Positions 11,780 to 23,629 of a stretch of 64,000 bases of DNA are shown in pieces. A program made the translations under genes and the position numbers. The stretch's first letter is position 1; each line of letters opens with the position of its first letter. The notes beneath the pieces are model-generated. The model was not told where the DNA came from. It did no database searches and saw only the letters and a list, made by a program, of their open reading frames with translations. This DNA comes from Sphagnum compactum (Eukaryota; Bryophyta; Sphagnopsida; Sphagnales): positions 2,153,487-2,217,486 of the forward strand of contig OZ234499.1 in NCBI GenBank assembly GCA_965153455.1, read 5' to 3'.

Positions 11780-12200
11780 CCCAGTTCATGTTTCTTTTGC
11801 AGTGCTTCAGTATTTGCATGAAGGTGAGAAGCGAGAAATTGTTCATCAAAACTTGTCAGGAGGAAACATACTACTTTCAGACACAGATGGAATCACTATA
11901 CTATCAGATTCCAGCTCAAATGACAGCATAGTATAACAAGACTATACTCCAGTCAAAAATTGCTGGCATCATAAGGGTTATTTGGCAGGAGAATATGTGT
12001 ATGGCATGCCTGAAAGACAAATCGGAAATCCAAGGTCATTCAGAGCACTCTCTCTTGAACTTCCAACAGGCAGTTATTGTCGATGTGAAAAACTGCTGAA
12101 CTTTCACCAGCACATATACTTGGGTTAAGACATCATGAAGATTATAGATCCAAGGTTACAATCACTGTATCCAGCAACCAAGGCATGAAGAAGTAGAGGT
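11780..12200 (+). pseudogene. Receptor-like kinase relic (kinase subdomains VI-XI)
   Basis: In one frame at about 11795-11920 the translation reads LQYLHEG..IVHQNLSGGNILL, matching the plant receptor-kinase segment ALQYLHEG..IVHRDLKSSNILL. In the next frame, about 11980-12090, GYLAGEYVYG and ALSLELPTG match GYLAPEYVYG and VLALELATG. A further frame at 12140-12175 gives IMKIIDPRLQSLYPAT. The catalytic HRD is replaced by HQN and the APE by AGE, and the frame shifts at least twice, so this is a dead fragment. No extracellular or transmembrane part is visible upstream. The class (lectin- or LRR-type) cannot be decided. Confidence 0.75.
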
Positions 12201-13265
12201 AAGCCAGTATGCCCTTAGCTCATGCTGTCAGATGTCTTCCTAAGAAGGTTCTGATTATTCTTAGCTGCCACAAAGAGCAGCCATAGGGGCCTCCTGCACC
12301 CTAGCGATGGATCTTGAAGAACCCAGCTGTTCACCACTTGGATGGATGCTGAGCATCTGGTAAAGTGAAGGATAAAAATTTGTGCAAACTTCCAGAAATT
12401 TCTGTATACTTAATATAAATAGTCAAAATCAAAGTGTTGAAAAATAACTCAATAGCAAAGGTTATAGAGATTTCAGATCTAACTACATATCAGCAATTGA
12501 AAGTGAGAGGAAACCTCACCCTAAAGAATAGAGAAAACGGAACCAAAACAGAACCAAAGATAAGTGGCAGTTGAACAACAGTGACAGACATAAGTGTTCG
12601 GCAACCTTCAACAGCAACATGTACAATATTTGACAAAGTACCACAACATCCCCACTGACTTCAGACATACATGTTCGGCAACTTTCAACAGCAACATGTA
12701 TGGTACTGACCAACCACCACAACATCTCACTGACTTCATCAGCTCCTGAGCAGCAGGTGGAGATATAACAAACATACTGAGAGAAGTCTGTCTACAATGG
12801 GAAAACATAGCCATTAAACTGGCTAGCTCAACAAAACATAACAGAGAAGGAGAAGACCAAAGAAACCAAAGGGATAGTGGAATACAAACAGAGAGAGACA
12901 GAAACAAAGAAATAAAAGAGAAGGAAATGAAAGCCTCAAGCAAAAGAAGCTGAAAAAAAGAACAGAGAAAAAGACAGAACTTTAAGAGCATGAACTTCTG
13001 AGGACCGAACAGAAACCAAATTGCTGACACGGTGCTAGTACAGCTACACCTGGTGAAACTTGACCAAGACAAATCTTGCCTTACTCATCAGAAACAGAGT
13101 GAAGTTTGTTCAACTGTTTGCAACTGAACTGACAAAAACCTTGGGTACCATTGCAGGTGCCCCTCCTGAACCACCTATCATGAAATCAAACTCTTTGAAC
13201 ATGGCATCAGTCAACCTTGTTCCTCTGATCATAGTTTGTGGGTTATTCCTCCAAAACTGAGGAAC
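12201..13265. other. Spacer and probable 3' flank of the zinc-knuckle gene, with a 76-bp tandem duplication
   Basis: Two copies of CGGCAAC(C/T)TTCAACAGCAACATG and what follows lie at 12599-12674 and 12675-12741. The following 12,840-13,010 is purine-rich on the plus strand (CT-rich on the minus strand). No reliable coding exon is seen. Confidence 0.5.
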
Positions 13266-15444
13266 TCACCGTCGTCGAAGCCCCCGGGCTACCATAGGAT
13301 CTGACGGACATTCCACAGCCACATGTCCCCGGCCCCCACAGTTGTTGCAAATGGTCACCTGTAATTAGCAGTTCAGATTAATCCCTAATTATGTCTTACA
13401 ACAGGTATAACCCCATCCCTCAAGCTGCCTATGTCTACGATCACATGTGACCATCTTAAAAGCCAACTTCACAGGACCTGACAGGGTGAAAGATATAGAT
13501 AGGATAATGAGAAGCCCACTAAATATAGCTACATACCTGAAGACAATCCTTGCTTTTGTGACCAGGTTGATGGCAGTTATGGCACACCATCTCAATGAAG
13601 CTTGGCACAACAGATCTTGGAGCAACAAGAAGCTGAGGGCAATCCCGAGCAATGTGACCTGGCTGGCTGCATCCATTGCATACAGGGCTATTCACACAGT
13701 CCCGAGCTAAGTGTCCTGACTGTCTACAGTTGTTGCAAGCCTTCTCATTGGGACAGTCCACTGCAAGGTGTCCAGGTCGGTAGCAGTTGTTGCAGAGACG
13801 TGCCTTGGGAATCCCTACTTCCTGAGCTGCACAACCCTTTGCAATGTGTCCAGGCTTCCCACAGTTGTTGCAAATTGGCTCACTGCGGCACTCACTTGCA
13901 ATGTGACCAGTCTTCTTGCAGTTGCGACACAGTGGCTCCATTGGGCAAGCAGCAGCAATATGACTGTCCCAGAAACACCAAAGACATGAAGCATGTGAGC
14001 AGACAAAAATCTCTGCCCCAAAAATTTTACTCCACTCAGTAACTTTGTGTGTGGGTATGGTTCAATTGGAGGCCCCCTCCACTGAACCTGCACAACGCTA
14101 ACAGACTGCACTTATGACTATGCTCACATATTTTATGCTTCATATGATGCAACAGTTTTCTTACCAACATCACATCTGTGAGGTGGGGAACTGTTTTACC
14201 CTTAACACAGTTTAAAGTAGCATTTCATGTCAACAGTTCCTCCTCAAATACTAAATAGGAAACATAAGGTACAAACTTACCCTGAAACACCACAATTGTT
14301 ACAGACTGATGCATTGGGACAGTCACGTGCAAAATGGCCTGCACGCCTGCAGTTGTTGCACAGTTCAGCTGGAGCTCTGGATATGATCACAACAAGACAT
14401 TCACACAATATCAGAGTTAGTCTCTGACCCAGCCATCAAGGGAATAGTATACTATAATATCAACTGATTGACCTAAAGTCCTTGCTAAACTGACCAGCAC
14501 AACCAGTGAGTGGCACAAGTGTCACAAATGCTTCAGGTACTGTAGCCTGCTGCATACTGTTGCTTCCATCACTGTATTATCATCTGTCCCTTCCCCTCTC
14601 CTCCAGCTATCTAGTTTGAAGAAACTCCCACAACTGGAGAAAAAAGGGACCATAAGGAAACCCTAACTCATACCATGAATCATGATTCCCTTCCCATACA
14701 ATATAATACTCAAGCAAGTGAAAAGGAAGGTAAAAGATGTGTACCCAGTTCAAAAAAAACTCCAACAAAAAATTTCCCCAACTACAACGACCCCCCTCTC
14801 TCCCCATCTCTTCATCAACATCATCCACAAGACACACCTAGGTATCTCCAGTTCATCATCACATCACATCTTACATAATTTTCCCTTCCAGCAACCATTT
14901 CTTCCCCCACCTTCCTCAAAACCCTACTTTTTTTTTCTTCTCCACCCCTTCAACAACAGCTCGAATATCATCCCCACCCAATACCTAACCCCACCACACT
15001 CAACATCATCACCATCATCATCATCATAATCACCACGCCATTACTCTCATCATCGTCACAAATTCCCCCCATTTCTCCCTTCTGTTATTCCCTCTTTTCC
15101 AGATTTTCTTTCTTCTTGTGCTTCATATATACTTCAGCATCATCGTCATCTTCTCTTCATCATCATCATCATCATCATTATCACCTGGTCGAAGGCGAAC
15201 GGAGCCCGAAACCCCCGTTCTCACGCCCATAGCTCCTGTATGGCAAACTCCGCCTCAATGCCCTCTTCCCCACAATCCCGCTCTGCATCCGCCGCCGCCC
15301 ACCACTACCACCACCACCACCTCCTCCTCCTCCTCCTCCCGCTGCTGCTGCTCCTCCTCCTCCTCCCCCTCCATTTGTACCACGCGCAGCCAGGTCGTCC
15401 AAGCTCATACCCAGCTTGGTCTGAGTATCCAGAGATGCCGACAT
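13266..15444 (-). CDS. Nine-knuckle CCHC zinc finger protein with a Gly-rich N-terminus
   Basis: Retroviral-type zinc knuckles of this CNBP-like plant family bind single-stranded RNA or DNA. Four minus-strand exons, 15444-15185, 14376-14281, 13963-13537 and 13358-13266, join in phase (GT-AG throughout) to 291 residues. Nine CX2CX4HX4C knuckles are visible: CNNCRRAGHFARDC, CNNCGVSGHIAAAC (split by intron 2), CRNCKKTGHIASEC, CNNCGKPGHIAKGC, CNNCYRPGHLAVDC, CNNCRQSGHLARDC, CNGCSQPGHIARDC, CHNCHQPGHKSKDC and CNNCGGRGHVAVEC. The Arabidopsis relative I know of also has nine. The N-terminal 85 residues are disordered: an SLDTQTKLGMSLDDLAARG segment, a long Gly tract with an Ala stretch encoded by GCC/CCT-type repeats, then an Arg-rich part. 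The start at 15444 is the first in-frame ATG; a second Met at 15405 (MSLDD) is an alternative. High certainty for family; role inferred. Confidence 0.93.
14985..15180. repeat. CAT/ATC microsatellite in intron 1 of the zinc-knuckle gene
   Basis: Runs of CATCATCAT at 15003-15030 and 15150-15180 within a C/T-rich, purine-poor intron. The intron donor at 15184 directly abuts the second run. Confidence 0.7.
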
Positions 15445-16470
15445 CAAACCCTAACCCCACTTCACCACCGTCGGCAATCCTTCTCCGCACTGCCGGCCTC
15501 TCCGGCAGATCTTTCTTCTTTCTCCGCTACGTCGTCTTTAAGCAAAGCGTCAACCTCCGAAGCGACAGGTGCGTGGGTACGTGCGTCTCGCCACAGCTTC
15601 TTGTTACGACTCGGCCGAAGAAGAACAAGAAGAGGAAGAAGAAGAACGCGTTGTTTGCTATACACGAGGTACGTAACATGCAGATCGCAGGAGCAAACGA
15701 GATACCGACGGGCAGCTTTCCATAAGCTACCCGTTGGAATTTGGTATCCCCCGGGTATAACCAGGTCCTTTAATCACCTACCAGCCGGTTCTTTTGGTGT
15801 TGTTTGGTGGGGGGGGGACCCACCTAGCTGTGCAATTATAAAGTTACTTTTCTCTTTTTTTTGTTTCAAATAGTTTAATATTTATGTAATATGATAAACA
15901 AATTGCACATCTACACTATGAGAAATTGTGTATATGAAAATCTCATTACCTTGCAACTAGAGTTTTGAAACAACCAATTTACAACTATCCCACCGAAACA
16001 CAAAGAATTAAAAAAAATAAAATGTCATGTTAAAAATTCATGAAGTTTTATTGTAGTTGGATATTATTAGTTCTAAGATGGAATCCTATATGGATGAATG
16101 TACACATTATATATACGATTTTGGTTGACCATGTTTGATTTTACTAGCAAGTTGCACGAAAGTCACAAATAACAATTAGAATACATGAAAATTAATTAAC
16201 AACTTTTTTGCAATTACTTTATAATTACTATATTGGATCTTGGTGTAGTTACTTAATTATTAACCACAATAATAATAATAATTAACCTATCACATAATTG
16301 ACTATGGTTGCAAAAATTGTAATATAATTCTATTAATTATTAATATTTAAGATTACTAACTATTATTATTATTATTATGCATTTAGATTTTAAATTAATA
16401 ATTAATATTATTACTTATTAGTGATTATGACTATAATAGTTAATATACATAGTAGATAGATTATGTTTAG
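15445..16470. other. Leader and promoter of the zinc-knuckle gene, then AT-rich spacer
   Basis: Bases 15,445-15,760 are CG-richer than what follows and plausibly hold the minus-strand leader and core promoter. Bases 15,830-16,470 are AT-rich with no exon. Confidence 0.4.
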
Positions 16471-17000
16471 GTAGAACCACCCGTCACCAATCATTAATTG
16501 ATGATTAAACAATTTTGAATACTTCTTCTTTATTTTATGTAATGTAAATTACCATAGGAATGTTAAGGTAAGCTTTAGATTATATGATTTAGTTATAGAG
16601 GCAAAGGTACAACACAAAAGAGGCACAAAGCATGTTGAAATTGCATAATGTGTTTCTTAATAAAATGACATTTTATTTTTAAACTTCATATTTTCCTTGT
16701 TTTTTGTATGTTTCCAATTATTTAAAGTGCTATGAATGTGTCAAGTTAGGATTTACATTAATTATTTGATATCCATTGGTAAAGAAACAACACAAAAAAG
16801 TCATGAAAAAGTCAAACTTGTTGAATCTTAAAGTGAATTAGGCCAATGACTGAACATTGACCTTATTTACTTTTGACGATCATGTTTTCCTCATTTTTTG
16901 TCCTTTCTAAATGATCTAAACAACTATGGGTGCACTAAGTCAAGGTCTAAAAATACTTTTCACACTTGAAAGGCAAAAGGACAATGTCTCAAGATCTAAA
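16471..17000 (+). repeat. Dispersed repeat family, copy 2 (diverged)
   Basis: AGGTAGAACCACCCGTCACC and the following CAATCATTAA match the start of the repeat at 10,683. Three diverged subunits follow near 16,515-16,620, 16,690-16,800 and 16,880-16,990, each ending in a version of GGCAAAGGTACAACACAAAA. Confidence 0.5.
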
Positions 17001-18600
17001 GTTTTGTAAAAGCTTAAATGTTTAGTCGTTAGCTTGTTTTGTAGTAGTTGCAACTAATTTTTTATCCGATATTGTTTATTCTACCTTTCAAATTTGTGAA
17101 ATATATAACCAAACACATTAGGAATATTAAAAAACAAATAACATTTGGAATAAACTAATGAAATAAGGTTAGATTTTAAAGGTTCAACACAAAATAAAAT
17201 AGGATTGTCCAAAATTATCTATCTACCTAGCCTAATAAGGGTCAGTAGTAATGCCTACCTACCTTACGCCGATTTACCTATTAACCTAAACACTCTATGT
17301 GAACATCTTATCGACCCTAAGTTGGATGATCTAAATTAAATTAATTAGAATATTAAATATCAAAACAAACTTAAAATTGTCACATGTCCATTGATTATTT
17401 ATTAGCACATCATTGTCATGTTAGCATGTTGTTGCCTATGTAATTACATAATAATTGCAATGTAATGGCAATTGCAATGATTTAGTTATAACATAATTGC
17501 ATGAGTTGCACACATATATGGTTTCATATATGATGAGTTTTTTCAATTAAAACTCTTGCAACTTGTCTAATAGCATTCACATTGTAGAAATATGATAATT
17601 GCATGTGGTCATTACAGTTCAAAACCCGAATTGCAAATGTAATAATAAAACATCATAAATTTTCATAGTGTTACTTCTACGTCATGTTAATGGATAATCA
17701 CACATGTTTTAGCCTTTATTCTATCATTAAAGGTAATTAGCCCAAGATCTTTTTTCACAAAATAGACAAAAAACTTCTTTTAACATTTTTCCAGGTTGAT
17801 TTACAATTGTCACATCCAAAATTATGTCAACCTAGCATGGGCTACCACAGATAACTCAACATACACTAAAACACTAAGGTTAAGTTGTAGCCCAAAAAAT
17901 GTCTTAATAATTTTGTCTATTGATTAATAATTATCGCATCTAGAACTATGTCAATTTAGCGAACATCCACATATGTTTCAACACACACTAGATATTGATA
18001 TTGTAGTCCAAGACAATGGTCGTTTCATAATACTATTTCTAAAGATACCATTATCTTTGAAGATGGAAAAATACATAATCCTTGATTTGAAAAGTTAAAT
18101 GTCATTTAAACACACAAGATTGCAATTGTTATCTCATTCATTATGTTTCAAAAGAATAGGGGTGTCATTGGGCATGGAACTCAAATCTTGCCAAACACAC
18201 CAAGCACAAGCATATATCAAGAGTGATGGGTAATCACATTGTTTCAACATATCACTTACTTCACCAAAAATAGGCCTTTGCAAGTCGTTATTCAATGGTT
18301 TTTAGCCCTTACCAACCTTCATAATTTGACTCCTAAAATTAAAGGTTAGATAATTTTCAACTTCATCCCCTAGGTTCAACTAGTTCTCATGGCCAACTAA
18401 ACATATTCCAATGCCTAGTATTGTTGTACAAATCAAAATAAAACATTCAAGTAATCTTACAAACAACCATATGGGTTTAGGAGGTTTATTAAAATAGTAA
18501 TCTTTTGATTCCTACATGATGAAGAACCCCAAAATGGTATCCATAGAACAAATTTTTAATGCCTTCCAATAATCCATTCAATTTTAAGGTTGTAAATTTC
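17001..18600. other. AT-rich spacer
   Basis: Probably very old transposon sequence; no gene, RNA or intact repeat could be supported. Confidence 0.4.
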
Positions 18601-19690
18601 ACCATAGGCTTTTACCTTGTAGCTTTTCAAATGACATAAAACAATGGGATTATTGTGCATTCCAAAACCAAATTGACGTAGTGGACACCAACTATCAAGC
18701 CTAGTAATGGCTTTTGCACCTTATACCTAAACAACATGCATAAAAGCTTCATATGTCATTTGCGCATGGATGCTCAAGTCACCCAATTTCTACGAAGTGG
18801 TCGCCACTTGAGTTCATGTACCACATCCAAGCTATATGCAAATTGCCCATGCTTTCATACTACAATGTCAATATTGGACTAAATGACTTGCCTTCACATG
18901 CCAAAAAAAACTTTTATACCTTCAAATCCTAATGAGTTGAGATTTCATTCCTTAACATCATCATCATCATTTTCAAAGATGACTACCAACTCCTAGACCC
19001 ATACTTAGGCCGAGGTTATCAATTCACCATCCATTGGTCCCATGATAGTGGGGGGAGGGGGGGGGGGGGTCAACACTTGCCTTCAAACTTATGTGATCAA
19101 CATTGTCTCCCACATCAAACAATGAAAGTTATGGATTAGGTTTTTTAGTAAATTTTGACCTACCCCCTTTTGGCTCTTGACACAACACAACTTTCCAATT
19201 TCTTGTTGACCTAATATGCTATGCAAAAAACATTTGTTCAACATGCATTGGAAAAGCAAATGATTGAGCCAAGGGAGGATCAAGTGCTCAAAGTTGACCA
19301 AAGTGAAACCATATTCATCCCACCTCAATGTTGGATTTGAACCTTTTATAATTTGCCACCACCCAACCGCATATAAACACAACATTTGGAATCGCCCATA
19401 ATCAAGTTTTAAAATCTCCTCAATCCAATCAAAATATTCAAGTGATGCCATACTTGGGTTTCAAACATTAGAATGCAACCAACAATCTTGCTCAAATGTG
19501 GTTACTATTCCAAAATTTGAAGTTCCCAAAATGTTTTTACACATGCCACCTTCAAATGGTTAGCAAAGGCATAGCTACCTAAACTTATATCTTGTGGCCA
19601 AGCCAAAAAGGTGGGGGTATTAATTGATATCACATCATCTAGAACCTTCTCACTTGTTTCCATGGCCTTTGCAACTACTTGCTGAACCAT
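18600..19690 (-). pseudogene. CACTA-type transposon relic with a DUF4216-like segment
   Basis: On the minus strand at 19451-19330 the translation runs SLEYFDWIEEILKLDYGRFQ, then DEYGFTLVNFEHLI downstream. This pattern (a DYGRF core, an aromatic strand, then DEYGFTLVNF) is what I know from DUF4216, the domain found in plant En/Spm (CACTA) transposase-associated proteins. Reading frames are short and interrupted on both sides (19690-19505, and weakly at 18,720-18,560). No terminal repeats were found. The element class is inferred from this one domain. Confidence 0.5.
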
Positions 19691-19699
19691 TGTTCAAGT

Positions 19700-21460
19700 G
19701 GTATTTATGTCATGGTTACTAGGTAAGCCACTTTCATGTTACTAACAATCAACAACCTTAGCCTAGGCCACTTGCACCATGATCCAAGGAAAATTTGATA
19801 CAAATCCATTAGCAAAATTTAAAGGGGGACATTGGCCTTTCTATAAATTTTAAAACACTTGTATCCCATTGCAATTGAATCAAACAAGTTGGGATGACTA
19901 TTGGCTATCCTAATCAGCTCTTAAGTTATTGACAACACATAGTTCAACAACCCAAAATTTGGGGGGCAATCATTATTCATATTAGATATAATAATTGTGC
20001 AAAGATTAATTAAGAATAAACATGGTTGGTTCAAGGAGGTAGACATAAATCAAAGGAATGCAAGGGAGGAGATGAATAAATGAGATGACTTAACTTGCTA
20101 GAAGAACCAAAAAGAAATCATAGAAGCATTACAAAGAGTTAAGTTTGTCAAGTTACTTGGTTCGATTTCTTGTTCAAACACAATTGCAATGTAAGGTCCA
20201 ACATGCAACACATTAATTGCCTACATTTCAAGAGTCAATGCAAAGAATCTTGAGCTTACATTAATAATGCCCACATGAGAAACCAAAAATGTGATTTAAA
20301 GTGGATCTAAATGACATTAAATTGTGGGCATACCTTGCACACTAATTTTGTATTGTATTTGCAATTTGTAGAAAGAGTGTGGAAAGGACGTTGACCTCCT
20401 TGTTCAACAAAATTTGCAAAGAGTAAAAGTGCCCACAACGAATGGGCCTTCCTTGGACCTTTAAGGCATATGAACATGGATGAATTTTATCAATGATCAT
20501 GTATGTTATGATTCATTTTCATCTCAATGAATGGGGCTTCTCCAAGCCTCTGGGACATTTTCATGGATGAATTAGGTCAATACATTGTGTGTAATTTCTA
20601 AATGACCTAAACAAATGTGTTGATGCCTCCTTTAGAACATACGGTCATAAATGAATTAGGGCAAGAATGTGCGTATATTTTGACCAAATGGAGTTGATTT
20701 CTCCATATTTTCATCATCACAAAGTCTATGTTCAAGGGATGGATGTGATAGGATAGGCTTACAACTAGGTGTGAAAAAATTGTGGTGTTAATGGAAATTC
20801 ATGGGAGAGCTTGAAAATACTTGAAGTAGACTTGATACCATGACAATAGATGCATGTGTCTTTTACAAGCATGAATATGATAGCGTTCAAAAATATAATC
20901 TTCAAAAAATCTTCTAAATAAAACCAAAATCCTTCAAGATATTATAACTCTATAACTAATTTCAATTTTCAACACAAGCCAAAATATCATCTTTTAAAAA
21001 TCCTCATATAAAAATAGACCTATTACCTAGGGGGGAAAATCCATTAAGCTACTATACTCTATAATGAATCTAAACACAATATCCTTGCCTTGGTAGGCAA
21101 GGCCAATAAAGTGTTTTGTGAGGTAGAGTTGAGCGTAAGCCCAATTCAATAAAGACTATGGCCAAGGGCTTTATTGTGTGTAAAGATTGTGGCTACACAA
21201 CAATGTGGTTGTGATAACACCATGACATGGGCTTAAAATTTTCATAAAGCTTGCAAAGAGCATGTGAGCTTTACAAAAATCATAATGCCCATGCATGTAA
21301 CATATGGTATCGCCTCGTCCTAGGCCCCTTTTGTTGAGAATGCCCTCACCCTAGAGCTTTACCTTACACTTAAAAAACTTACCTAGGTACTATGAGGTGA
21401 AAGTAGGAAGGTTTCCATGATAATTTAAACAATGTGGAACATTGGTTTATATTTGCAACT
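19700..21460. other. Spacer with old repeat sequence
   Basis: No coding exon is recognised. A patch at 21,300-21,420 (GCTTTACCTTACACTTAAAA and an ATGAGGTGAAA tail) resembles the sequence at 35,140-35,195, so at least that part belongs to a dispersed repeat. Confidence 0.4.
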
Positions 21461-21469
21461 TCATGTAAA

Positions 21470-21870
21470 TTTTAGCTAAATCCCCTAATTGCATCTTCGA
21501 AACAAATCCACTAATTGGATCTCTTCACAAACTAATCAAATCTTAGTCAAATCTACTAGTTGCGCTTCAAGAACTAATCACAAATCCTAGTTACAACCCA
21601 CTAATAATTGCATTGTCGAGAATTAAACATGAATCCTCGTAGTTAAATCCCATTAATTACATCTTCAAGAACTAATCATGAATCCTAGATAAATCCCTCT
21701 AGAACTTGCATATTCAAGAACTAATCTAAATCCCACTAGAACTTTGCATCTTCAAGAATTATATACCTATCCTTTAATTCATAAATCCTAATTAAATCCT
21801 ACTAGTTGTCCCTTCTAAGAAACAACTATGAATCCTAAGTTAAATCCCCACATAATTGAATCATCAAAGG
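21470..21870 (+). repeat. Degenerate tandem array, about 50-bp unit, about 7 copies
   Basis: Successive units carry CTAATTGCATCTTCAAGAAC followed by TAATCATGAATCCTAG and TTAAATCC; anchor motifs recur at about 21,567, 21,618, 21,668 and 21,717. Copies are well diverged. Confidence 0.7.
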
Positions 21871-21889
21871 AACTAATTGAAATACTTAT

Positions 21890-22860
21890 AATGCTTATTT
21901 TACTCATCCCAAAAGATGTCTCTCCTTTTGTTCTTTGGTACATAGTAATTGCCAAAACAAAAGAGATTAGCCTCCTAATTTTGAGTTTGTCATACATGAA
22001 AAACAAATTTAGGGTAAGGATTTAAGTGTCGAGATGTCTCTCTTTTTATTTGATACAAAGTTTTGGCAAGGATTAACCCACACATCCTAATTTCGAATTT
22101 GTAATAAATGTATAAGAAAAAGGGTTAAGGTTAAGGGTTTAAAATGCCCCTCTTTTTCTTTGATACAAAATGTTGCCCAAGAAAGGGGATTAACCCATAT
22201 GTCCTAATTTTGAGTTTGTCACAAATGGAAGACAAAATTAGGATTAGGGTTAAAGGGTTTAGATGTCTTTCTTTTTCTTTAATACTTTGTATTGCCAAAG
22301 AAAAAGGAATTAGTCCATATGTCCTAATTTCAACTTCATCATAAAAGAAAAATAAAATTAGGGTTAGGGTTTAGATGTCTCTCTTTTTGTTCTTTGATAT
22401 TATTTTTTATTAAAAAAAAAAGTGGGATTAGCCCATATGTCCTAATTCAGGCTTTGTCATAAAAGAAAAATAAAATTAGGGTTAGGCTTCAAAGGGTTTA
22501 GATGGTTCTCTTTTTCTTTGGAACAGAGTATTGCCAAAAAAAAGTGGGATTAGCCCATATGTCCTAATGCAGGCTTTGTAATAAAAGAAAATAAAATTAG
22601 GGTTAGGCTTTAAAGGGTTTAGATGTTTCTCTTTTTGTTTGGAACAGAATATTGCCAAAAAAAAAGTGGGATTTGCGCTTCATCCTAATTCTGACTTCAT
22701 CATAAAAGAAAAATAAAATTAGGGCTAGGGTTTAGATGTCTCTCTTTTTCTTTGATACAGAGTATTGCCAAATAAAGTGGGAATTAGCCCATATGTCCTG
22801 ATTTCGACTTTGCCACTAAAGAAAAATAGAATTAGGGTTAGGGTTTGGCGTTTAGGGTTT
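21890..22860 (+). repeat. Tandem array, about 119-bp unit, about 8 copies
   Basis: The unit contains TTTAGATGTCTCTCTTTTTC, ATACAGAGTATTGCCAAA, GGGATTAGCCCATATGTCC, TAATTTTGACTTTGTCAT and AAAATTAGGGTTAGGGTTTA. The CCCATATGTCC anchors fall at about 22,193, 22,313, 22,431, 22,553 and 22,787. Each unit ends with a telomere-like TTAGGGTTAGGGTTT stretch. Not coding; the reading frames in it are by-products of the repeat. Confidence 0.85.
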
Positions 22861-22869
22861 GAAATGCAT

Positions 22870-23629
22870 GTGGGAAACAAGCTCTTCATCATCATCTTCT
22901 TCAAGGACTAGTTTTGTTTTGTTGCTGCTGTCCAGTTACCTACTTTCTGTGTTTTGCCTTAGTGGAGACAAAGATAGCTCAAATTGGGGGTGGAGGTGGA
23001 AGCAGAGTGGGTAGGAATATAAAATTCTTATATGCTTTTGTATTACAAGCATGCAATGAGCTGCACGGGACTGGAAACTCCACAGCCCTCCGAAATGAAG
23101 ATCCAACCATCTCTTTTCTTGTGGAGAAATTCTGCCTCCCAAGTTTGTTTCCTCCTGAATGTTCTTCATCCACATGGTTCCTTTGTTGCAACAACCACTA
23201 ACATCAATGCTGTGAAAACAGTTTGGACATGAATTCCCTAAACTTTTTTCATGGAATGAAATCTCAGACACCCACAGATCATTCATTCAACTTCCTGAAG
23301 AGCTGAATAAGAGTTGGCAAAACCTTGAGTGCCACTGTTTATCTCAATAGAACTCTGGCTTGAGGTTGGGATCTGTACATGAACCACTTCTGTTTCCTAC
23401 TAAAGAACTGGTTTGACATCAGCAGTCGGAGGTTGTGGTTTTTTGCTGATACCACAAAAATTGCTCAGCATGGCATGGCACAGCATGTTGGCCAGGTTGT
23501 AAATAATGTATGCATATGAACTTGCAAAGCCTTTAAAAGCATAGGACCTGATACAAGTTGATGGTGAAGATGACCAATACATCAGAGTGAAAGAAAGAGG
23601 AATTTGTGAAGGGGGGGGGATATGTTCAT
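22870..23629 (-). other. Downstream flank of the remorin gene
   Basis: Mixed composition, no exon recognised. It probably contains the remorin 3' untranslated region, whose end I cannot place. Confidence 0.4.

Noticed and set aside
12608-13072. 154-codon minus-strand open frame
   Set aside because: No domain, no neighbouring splice support, and it crosses the 76-bp tandem duplication; composition is that of CT-rich spacer.
14675-15873. Plus-strand frames rich in His, Ser and Leu homopolymers
   Set aside because: They are antisense to exon 1 and intron 1 of the zinc-knuckle gene and only reflect CAT, CTC and CCA repeats.
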